Positions 13,231-18,840 of a stretch of DNA of 18,840 nucleotides are shown here, piece by piece; position 1 is the stretch's first letter; each line of letters begins with the position of its first letter. The stretch comes from DATMNI01 sp035570275. Its GTDB lineage: Bacteria > Acidobacteriota > Terriglobia > Bryobacterales > Bryobacteraceae. Below the pieces are notes generated by a model that saw only the letters and a program-made list of their open reading frames with translations, was not told where the DNA came from and did not search any database. The stretch lies in the NCBI GenBank assembly GCA_035570275.1, contig DATMNI010000058.1:1-18840 (forward strand), written 5' to 3'. Position numbers and translations under genes: made by a program.

Positions 13231-13620
13231 GTGCCGTTCCGAGTCACGCTGCAACCGGGCGTTCCCGTTCATGAGCAAGTGTCCTTCGCCGCCAGAAAGG
13301 CCATGATCTCGGGCAAGCTCCGGCCCGGCGATCCATTCCCTTCGGTCCGCGCCCTCAGCAAGGCCACCAAAATCCATCCCAATACCGCCCATAAGGTGAT
13401 CGCGCAGTTGATCCAGGAAGGCTTGCTCGAAGTGCGCCCCGGAATCGGTACCGTAGTGGCTCAGCCGCCGCCCTCCACCCGCATGGAGCGCAGTCAGTTG
13501 CTGGGCAGGGATGTGGAGCAACTGACCGTCGAAGCCATGAAACTCGGGCTCAGCCTGGAGGATCTGCAGTCGGCCATCGCCGAGCATTGGCGAGCCCTGC
13601 AGCGGGAGAAATGCTCATGA
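13231..13620 (+). CDS. GntR-family transcriptional regulator, YtrA subfamily
   Basis: About 129 aa from the GTG at 13231. The frame is open from 13174, but the first 19 codons come from repeat and promoter sequence, and YtrA relatives begin close to PFRVTLxPGVPVxEQV. A GTG at 13228 is also possible. The winged helix spans about residues 5-78: EQVSFAARKAMISGKLRPGDPFPSVRALSKATKIHPNTAHKVIAQLIQEGLLEVRPGIGTVV. The short helical tail (about 80-129), in place of a large ligand domain, is the YtrA hallmark. These proteins repress their own operon encoding an ABC exporter, often induced by cell-wall-active compounds. Its stop overlaps the ABC start (ATGA). The palindrome immediately upstream is the likely binding site. 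Confidence 0.85.
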   Translation: MPFRVTLQPGVPVHEQVSFAARKAMISGKLRPGDPFPSVRALSKATKIHPNTAHKVIAQLIQEGLLEVRPGIGTVVAQPPPSTRMERSQLLGRDVEQLTVEAMKLGLSLEDLQSAIAEHWRALQREKCS

Positions 13621-14507
13621 TCCGCACGCAAGGCCTCACGAAGAAGTACGCGCGCAACCAGGCCCTGGCCGGCCTGACGTTGGAAGTCCCGGAAGGCTCG
13701 GTCTTCGCGCTGGTCGGTCCCAACGGCGCAGGCAAGTCCACCGCCATCAAGCTTCTCATGAACATCCTGCAACCCACCGCGGGCCGTGCCGAGGTGTTGG
13801 GCGTGGATTCCCGGAAACTCGGCGCCCGCCAACTGGCGCAGATCGGCTATGTCTCGGAGAACCAGCAACTGCCGGAGTGGATGCGGGTGGGCTACTTCCT
13901 GACCTACTGCAAGAAGTTCTACCCGGGCTGGCGCGATGACGACCTGGCGGCGCTGGTTGCGTCCTACCAGTTGCCGCTGGACCGGCCGCTCAAGGCTCTG
14001 TCGCGCGGCATGAAGATCAAGGCGGCGCTGGCGGCTTCGCTGGCTTACCGGCCTCGCCTGATCGTGCTCGACGAACCGTTTGGCGGCCTTGACGTGCTGG
14101 TCCGCGAACAACTCATCGAGAGTATTCTGGACCGCACGCCCGAGGCCACCGTGCTGCTCTGTTCCCACGATCTGGCGGAACTGGAAAGCTTCGCCACCCA
14201 CGTCGCCTACCTGAACGAAGGCCGGCTGGATTTTGTGGAGGAGATGGGCGCGCTCTCGGGACGGTTCCGCGAAATCGAGGTCACGCTGGAGAACCCCACG
14301 GCGCTTCCGCCGGGCCTGCCGGCGACGTGGCTGAACGCCGAACAATCGGGCGTGGTGATCCGTTTCACCGATTCCGGCTACCAGGCTGGACCCAGCGCTG
14401 CCGAGATCCAGCGATGCTTCCCGGGCGTCCGCGAAATTGCGGCGCGCCCCATCACGCTGCGCGCGATTTTCGTGGCCCTGGCGAAGCGCGCGAGGGAAAA
14501 TCCATGA
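13617..14507 (+). CDS. ABC transporter ATP-binding protein (YtrB-like)
   Basis: 296 aa. Walker A is GPNGAGKST (34-42), the Q-loop SENQ (80-83), the signature LSRGMK (128-133; a variant of LSGGQ common in YtrB/BcrA-type ATPases), Walker B LIVLDEP (148-154) followed by the D-loop FGGLD, and the switch His in SHD (about 184). The C-terminal 90 residues form an extra domain typical of this exporter group. The start at 13617 is chosen because GGGAG lies 8 nt upstream and the ATGA overlap couples it to the regulator; an ATG at 13611 is only 2 nt from that site. It powers the membrane protein encoded next, also joined by an ATGA overlap. The substrate is unknown. Confidence 0.92.
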   Translation: MIRTQGLTKKYARNQALAGLTLEVPEGSVFALVGPNGAGKSTAIKLLMNILQPTAGRAEVLGVDSRKLGARQLAQIGYVSENQQLPEWMRVGYFLTYCKKFYPGWRDDDLAALVASYQLPLDRPLKALSRGMKIKAALAASLAYRPRLIVLDEPFGGLDVLVREQLIESILDRTPEATVLLCSHDLAELESFATHVAYLNEGRLDFVEEMGALSGRFREIEVTLENPTALPPGLPATWLNAEQSGVVIRFTDSGYQAGPSAAEIQRCFPGVREIAARPITLRAIFVALAKRARENP

Positions 14508-16036
14508 TTGTTCATGTGCTGAAGAAAGATGTGCGCCGGTTGTGGCCGGCCGTGATCGTTACCCTGATCCTGCTGGCGATGTTGGCCCACGCCGACTGGT
14601 GGCGCGCGGACCCGACTCCCGGCCAGACCGAAGCCTGGCTCAACCTGTTGCTGCCGTTCGCGTGGGCTTGTTTGATTGCCCTGCTGATTCAGGAAGAACC
14701 GTTGGTGGGCGACCGCCAGTTCTGGATCACGCGGCCGCACCGCTGGCCGCAATTGCTGGCCGCCAAGCTGATCTTCGTGCTGCTGTTCGTGCATCTGCCC
14801 GCGCTGGCGGCCGACGCCATGATCCTGGCGATGCGCGGCTTTCCACCGCTTCAGTACCTGCCGCAACTCCTGGGGAAGCAGGCGCTGCTCGCGGGCGCTC
14901 TTACGCTTCCGGCATTGGCCGTCGCCGCTGTGGTCCGCAGCTTCACGCACTTCGTGCTGGCTGCTTTTGGAGTCGCAGCCGAGGTCTTGTTCCTCGCGGG
15001 GTTCGACACGCCGTTCCCGTGGCATCCGGTGGACGATGTGCGGCAGGGCCTGGCGGTGATCCTGTTGACGGCGGTGGCGGTGGCGGTCATCGGGCTGCAA
15101 TACGGCGGGCGACGAACGCTGGTGTCGCGATGCCTGGCGGTCGCCGCCGCTTTGATCGCTGGCGCCGTCTCCGGCTACCTGCCGGCCACTTCCGCGTTCG
15201 CGGTGCAGGCGGAGGTGTCGCCGTTGCATCCGCAACTCTCGCTCCGGCTCGTGCCGCGCTCCGAGAAGTTACCGCCGGACTGGAACCGGGACCGTGTAAT
15301 GGTCGCCATTCCGGTGGACGTTTCGGGCATCCCGGCGCCCGACAGCGCATTTCTGGAGCAACTGGAGTTGGAGATAGACACTCCGGCGGGCGACCGCCAG
15401 CAATCCGCTCCACCGCGAGTGCAAAGCCGAGACTTCGATAAGCGGCTTCTGGAAGCTTATCTTATCCCGTGGAACCCTCTAAATGATTCCAGCGGGCGTT
15501 GGTTGGAACTGAGATTCACGCGCGCCACCTACGATCGCTTCCGCAACGCCAGGGTTGGTATCACTGCCCGGGCCGGCGTCACTATGTACCGTCCGGGCAC
15601 CAAGACCTGGATGCCGGTGGGAGGGCCGGTGGATGCGCCGGGCGCAGGGCACTGCTCCGCCGCCGTGGTGGAAGGGCGCTTCGCGGAGCAGATGTTGAAG
15701 GTGCTGTGTGAGTCGCCTTCCGAGATCCCGATCGGCACCCGCGTCACGGTGTGGCACCCGGAGAGCGGACAGGAATGGAAGCAGGGGTGGGGCGGCGCCC
15801 GACCGTATTACCGTGGGCTCGGAGGGACCTGGCTGTCGCCGCTGCATCGCGGCATGACGTATTTCAATTTGGATTCCTCCGGCCGTGCAGAGAAGTATCA
15901 GATTCCCATGGGCGCCCTGGCGACGGCGAAGATCTCCATCGCTCCCATCCAAATCACCGGGTATGCTGTGTTGCCGTATCGCCTGGACGGGATTTCGCTG
16001 GCTGAGTATGTGGTGCCGCCGCAGCCTGGGCGTTGA
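14504..16036 (+). CDS. ABC transporter permease with large C-terminal soluble domain
   Basis: 510 aa from the ATG at 14504, which overlaps the ABC stop codon; GAGGG lies about 7 nt upstream. Six or seven hydrophobic segments are visible within residues 14-228 (for example VIVTLILLAMLA, LLLPFAWACLIALLI, LAAKLIFVLLFVHLPALAA, LAVILLTAVAVAVIGL, CLAVAAALIAGAVSGYL). About 280 residues without membrane segments follow, probably outside the membrane. The RQFWITRPH segment near 72-80 is typical of permeases in YtrA/B operons of Acidobacteria. The tail has no motif I know; its Trp/Tyr/Pro-rich, beta-like character could serve substrate binding. The open frame reaching back to 14327 is a shadow of the ATPase gene. 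Confidence 0.85.
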   Translation: MIVHVLKKDVRRLWPAVIVTLILLAMLAHADWWRADPTPGQTEAWLNLLLPFAWACLIALLIQEEPLVGDRQFWITRPHRWPQLLAAKLIFVLLFVHLPALAADAMILAMRGFPPLQYLPQLLGKQALLAGALTLPALAVAAVVRSFTHFVLAAFGVAAEVLFLAGFDTPFPWHPVDDVRQGLAVILLTAVAVAVIGLQYGGRRTLVSRCLAVAAALIAGAVSGYLPATSAFAVQAEVSPLHPQLSLRLVPRSEKLPPDWNRDRVMVAIPVDVSGIPAPDSAFLEQLELEIDTPAGDRQQSAPPRVQSRDFDKRLLEAYLIPWNPLNDSSGRWLELRFTRATYDRFRNARVGITARAGVTMYRPGTKTWMPVGGPVDAPGAGHCSAAVVEGRFAEQMLKVLCESPSEIPIGTRVTVWHPESGQEWKQGWGGARPYYRGLGGTWLSPLHRGMTYFNLDSSGRAEKYQIPMGALATAKISIAPIQITGYAVLPYRLDGISLAEYVVPPQPGR

Positions 16037-16140
16037 TCGGAGTGGGATGATCTTTCCTCCCGATTACCAAGGAGAGCTCAAAGCCGCGGAAAATGTTCTC
16101 GCCGGTACCGTACGAGAATCCCGGTACGTGATCCCTCGTC

Positions 16141-16225
16141 GATTCCAGGTCATTTTGTCCCGTTTAAGAAGTGCCGCCACCTGGAATCAACAACATGAAT
16201 TTTTCATCCTGGACATTTTGTCCCG
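16141..16225. repeat. inverted and direct repeats in the gap between permease and esterase genes
   Basis: GATTCCAGGT (16141-16150) pairs exactly with ACCTGGAATC (16179-16188). CATTTTGTCCCG occurs twice in the same direction, at 16151-16162 and 16214-16225, the first copy directly inside the inverted repeat. This resembles the remains of an insertion-sequence end, but no transposase is present. The rest of 16037-16252 shows no gene I can support. Confidence 0.5.
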
Positions 16226-16236
16226 GATCTCCGGTC

Positions 16237-16250
16237 CGTGAGGCCTCACG
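16237..16250. repeat. 14-bp perfect palindrome just after the esterase stop
   Basis: CGTGAGGCCTCACG is its own reverse complement and begins 2 nt after the TAG of the leftward hydrolase gene (stop at 16253-16255). It could fold as a tight hairpin at the transcript end, but no U-tract follows, so a terminator role is weakly supported. Confidence 0.35.
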
Positions 16251-16252
16251 CC

Positions 16253-18634
16253 CTACCGGTTGGCCGGCTCCAGGCTCTTCTTCATCCACTGCACAATCCA
16301 ATCCTGGGTTGCATTGGGGAGCCGGTTATAATCCCAAGGCTCGTGGAGCGCCAGGTTGGCCGGGGCGCCATACAAAGAATAAACGCGCCTCGCCTGCTCC
16401 ACCGCCGCGTGAACGTCGGCCGCATTCGCATCCCGGTCCAATTGCGGCTGCACCACCAGCGCGGGCCGCGGCGCAATGGTGGATAGCACTTCGTGGAAAT
16501 CGTAAGGAATCTGCTGCTCGTGCCCGACGAAGAAGCCGAGCCTGGGCAGAAGACCCCGTTCCAGGCTGTAACGCGCCACGCCGCCGGTCCCGCGCTCCGC
16601 CGTGTCGGTGCGCATGGGCGTAAACCCGCAGATGGAAACCACGCCCTTCACGCGAGCATCCAGCGCGGCCGTATAGAGCCCCACGGCGCCGCCCATCGAA
16701 TAGCCAAACAGGTAGATTCGCCGCGCGTCGACCAGACTGTCCTTCTCCAGCGCATCCATCGCGGCGCGCGTGTCTTCCACCATGCGGCCCATCTGCGACC
16801 AGTGCGGATAGCGGTCATAGAACGGGCCGGTCTCCGCCATTCTGCTGCCGAACCCGCTCTGGTCGAACGCCAGCACCGCGTATCCCGCGCGCACCAGCGC
16901 CAGAATGGGGTGATACTCGTTGTGATACACCCACATGTACCCCAGCGGGTAGCTGTATCCGTGCAGCCAGATCACCGTCGGCAGTTTGGCGCCCTCCGGC
17001 GTATTCACCGGATAGTACAGGTCGCCACGCACGTTAAAACCGAAGGTGATGCTGCGCGAAGTGGTCTGGCTCTTCTCCGGCTCATGCCAGCCAAACTGAT
17101 TCCCGCCGCGCTGAATCACCCACGCTACCAGATCTGGCGTCACCTGGCCGGGATTGCCGCCGCTCCGTCCGCCGCCCGGCGCCGCGCCTCTACCGCCCGG
17201 CGCTGCAGGCGCGCCCCGGCCTCCGCGAAACCCCCCGCGGCCGGCCCCCGGCGGCATCATGGACGGCTCTTCGCCCAGCATCCATTCCACGGACTTGCGG
17301 ATCTCGGCCGCCCGCTTCTCCCAATCCGCGACCGATGCAACCGCCGCGGCCGTTCCGTTGCCGACTGCCAGAACGTCCGCTGATGTGTGCCGCGGATACC
17401 GCCCCAGATCCACCGACTCTTTGCTGTTCACGCGCCACTTGTCGAAATCCCATGGGAAGAGCAGATTGTTGGTCCAGGTGCGGGTGGAACGGCCGAACTG
17501 AATGTCCAGCCAGTCCAGGCATGCCTCCTGATCGTTGGCGCCATGGAAGCCGGGCACGCGCATAATGTCCAGCCGGTCCGGCTGCCCCAGCAGCTTGTAG
17601 ACCTTCATGGCGGAATGGAAAGACTGCTCATTGCTCCACGTGTTCGAAACCTCGTCGTTGTGCCCCCACTCCATCAGCACGGGGCGCGGCGCCACCATCG
17701 CCACCAATAGATTGCCATCGACGGGCAGGCGGTCCTCCCGGCCCGCGAAGAAGCGCAGGCGCGGCACAAACCACGTCGGGAATTGGCGCGTGGTAGTTTC
17801 AATTCCTTCGCCGAAACCGCGTTCGCCGGAGAGACGCCACGGTAGCACGCCGCCCACGCCGGTGCTCCCCGCAATCAGAGCGGAGATGCGTTCGTCGAAT
17901 GCCGCGGCGATGGTCGCCATCTTTCCGTCGCGCGAATAGCCGAACATGCCCACATGCTTCCGGTCCACCTGGGGCAGACTTTCGAGATAATCCAGCACCA
18001 TGCCCGCGGCCCAGGCCCGGCGCGGCAGCGCGGCGAAATCGTAATCGGGATAAAGCTGTGCCAGCGCCGCGGCGTCATCCATGCCGTCGTTGCCGGCGTA
18101 TCCGCACGAAATGTACCCGCGGCGCAGCAGCGACGGTCCCCAGCCGGCCAAATTCGGGCTGACCAGCACCGGAAATGGTCCCCTGCCGTCGGGAATCATC
18201 ACCTGCACGCGCATGGTTCCCTTGCTCTCCGGTCCGAATTCCAGGCGCACGTTGCGGACCAGGTAACCGTTGCCGGGCGTTTCGTCGAGCACCACGGCAC
18301 GGTCGAGCTTGGGCTTCGGCGGGAATGAGCCCACGTCGTACTTCTCAAAAAGCTGCCGGATCTCGGCGCGGCGCGCCTTCCAATCGGCTGCCGTCCGCAC
18401 CGGCTTGCCATCCAGAAACTTCAGCGGGTCCGGCAGGCCATTCACTTTGGGGAAAGCATCGAAATCCGGCGGCAGCTCACCGGTCTTGTCGAGCCACTGT
18501 TTGAACGCCGGCGCATCCGGCAGGATCTGCAGCAGTTTCTCAAGGTACTGACGGCGCTCCTGCATCGTCATGGCGTCCACGGGAGCGGCGAGCGCGGCCA
18601 GGGCCAGCGCAAGAGAGAGCAGATATCGAGTCAT
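16253..18634 (-). CDS. exported fused double alpha/beta hydrolase (CE15-like plus second esterase)
   Basis: 793 aa with a signal peptide (YLLSLALALAALAAPVDA). The N-terminal half resembles glucuronoyl/acetylxylan esterases: LPDPLKFLDGKPV and RRAEIRQLFEKYDVG precede the nucleophile elbow GYSRDGK (Ser about 234; CE15 enzymes usually read GCSRxGK), and PGFHGAN holds a likely catalytic His. A Gly/Arg/Pro-rich linker follows (about 459-496). The C-terminal half is a second alpha/beta hydrolase with WLHGYSYPLGY (oxyanion region), FDQSGFGSR and the elbow GYSMGG (Ser about 646); HEPWDYN near the end could give its His. Both sites look intact. It probably removes ester groups from plant cell-wall polysaccharide in the periplasm or outside. 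GAGG 8 nt upstream supports the start, 14 nt after the CE12-like gene, so the two form an operon. Confidence 0.88.
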   Translation of the reverse strand: MTRYLLSLALALAALAAPVDAMTMQERRQYLEKLLQILPDAPAFKQWLDKTGELPPDFDAFPKVNGLPDPLKFLDGKPVRTAADWKARRAEIRQLFEKYDVGSFPPKPKLDRAVVLDETPGNGYLVRNVRLEFGPESKGTMRVQVMIPDGRGPFPVLVSPNLAGWGPSLLRRGYISCGYAGNDGMDDAAALAQLYPDYDFAALPRRAWAAGMVLDYLESLPQVDRKHVGMFGYSRDGKMATIAAAFDERISALIAGSTGVGGVLPWRLSGERGFGEGIETTTRQFPTWFVPRLRFFAGREDRLPVDGNLLVAMVAPRPVLMEWGHNDEVSNTWSNEQSFHSAMKVYKLLGQPDRLDIMRVPGFHGANDQEACLDWLDIQFGRSTRTWTNNLLFPWDFDKWRVNSKESVDLGRYPRHTSADVLAVGNGTAAAVASVADWEKRAAEIRKSVEWMLGEEPSMMPPGAGRGGFRGGRGAPAAPGGRGAAPGGGRSGGNPGQVTPDLVAWVIQRGGNQFGWHEPEKSQTTSRSITFGFNVRGDLYYPVNTPEGAKLPTVIWLHGYSYPLGYMWVYHNEYHPILALVRAGYAVLAFDQSGFGSRMAETGPFYDRYPHWSQMGRMVEDTRAAMDALEKDSLVDARRIYLFGYSMGGAVGLYTAALDARVKGVVSICGFTPMRTDTAERGTGGVARYSLERGLLPRLGFFVGHEQQIPYDFHEVLSTIAPRPALVVQPQLDRDANAADVHAAVEQARRVYSLYGAPANLALHEPWDYNRLPNATQDWIVQWMKKSLEPANR

Positions 18635-18648
18635 GGAGTTTCCTCGTT

Positions 18649-18840
18649 TTACCAGACCGGCAACGGCGTGGGCCGCTGATATTTTGCGGTGGCGTCCTGC
18701 GGTAGCCGGTGCAGCGCCGCGATGACCAGCGCAGCGTTCAGTTCGGCGCCGGCGCGGGTAGTGTGTACGCGCCGGTCGGCGAAAAGCGCGGTGACGGCCT
18801 CTTCGCCCATCTGGTCATAGCGCTGTGCGATGATTTCGTG
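18649..18840 (-). CDS. C-terminal part of a rhamnogalacturonan-acetylesterase-like (CE12/SGNH) protein
   Basis: 63 codons before the TAA; the 5' end lies beyond the window. The sequence VHTTRAGAELNAALVIAALHRL matches the last block of CE12 rhamnogalacturonan acetylesterases, where His follows an Asp and is succeeded by GAxLNA. The usual Asp-x-x-His is here Asp-Arg-Arg-Val-His, one residue longer, so the catalytic Asp assignment is unsure. These enzymes remove acetyl groups from pectic rhamnogalacturonan. The downstream double hydrolase gene begins 14 nt later, suggesting joint use in plant cell-wall breakdown. Confidence 0.65.
   Translation of the reverse strand, partial: HEIIAQRYDQMGEEAVTALFADRRVHTTRAGAELNAALVIAALHRLPQDATAKYQRPTPLPVW

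Noticed and set aside
12577..13587. 336-codon leftward open frame covering GxxExxY, the repeat tract and the GntR gene
   Set aside because: Only its C-terminal third is real (the start of the GxxExxY protein). The rest shadows the GntR gene and translates the heptanucleotide repeat as SHQRSAISVQPSAIS-like sequence.
16047..16240. rightward ORF beginning MIFPPDYQGELKAAEN in the gap before the esterase
   Set aside because: It has no ribosome binding site or known family, and it runs through the repeats at 16141-16225; probably chance.

Overview
The window is about 63% G+C by eye, gene-dense and mixed-strand, and carries only protein genes; I see no rRNA, tRNA or CRISPR array. The gene mix (Tat-type DUF1501 protein, LssY C-terminal-domain protein, YXWXXGHW-repeat protein, YtrA-type GntR regulator with its ABC transporter, TIM-barrel sugar phosphate isomerase/epimerase with a Tat-like leader, secreted M1 peptidase, and a glucuronoyl-esterase-like double hydrolase next to a rhamnogalacturonan-acetylesterase-like gene) fits a soil Acidobacteriota member of the Solibacter/Bryobacter type. 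That placement is inference from family composition, not a search.

Layout: 225-1640 is a DUF1501 gene. Positions 1792-4682 look like an accessory island. A leftward two-gene unit (unknown 155-aa protein, then a protein with a PD-(D/E)XK-like nuclease core) diverges from a rightward pair: a winged-helix protein and a nucleotidyltransferase overlapping by 4 bp, arranged like AbiE/MenAT toxin-antitoxin modules. Between the two units lies a perfect 13-bp inverted repeat that looks like an operator. The nuclease-like gene has a stretch near 41% G+C, far below its surroundings.

4667-9175 holds a YXWXXGHW-repeat protein, an FAH-family hydrolase, a divergent secreted M1 metallopeptidase, and a P-loop kinase-like protein with a small in-frame duplication. 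9208-11847 is a tight leftward operon (TIM-barrel isomerase, small membrane-anchored protein, LssY_C protein), divergent from a macro-domain ADP-ribose hydrolase (11896-12432).

12456-12920 holds a GxxExxY-family gene broken by one extra base and flanked by a 24-bp inverted repeat (23/24), one arm of which encodes the end of the protein. It looks like a small mobile unit. Next come a 47-codon ORF with a good ribosome binding site, a heptanucleotide repeat tract, and a YtrA-type operon (GntR regulator, ABC ATPase, permease), all three genes joined by ATGA overlaps, with a palindrome just upstream of the regulator start. The right end (16253-18840) is a leftward pair for plant polysaccharide ester cleavage: a partial CE12-like acetylesterase followed by a fused double alpha/beta hydrolase.

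Two patterns cross gene boundaries. A near-identical hairpin sits just after the stop codons of two unrelated leftward genes. Four genes with no well-spaced Shine-Dalgarno have a TANNNT box 6-9 nt before the start codon, suggesting leaderless transcripts.
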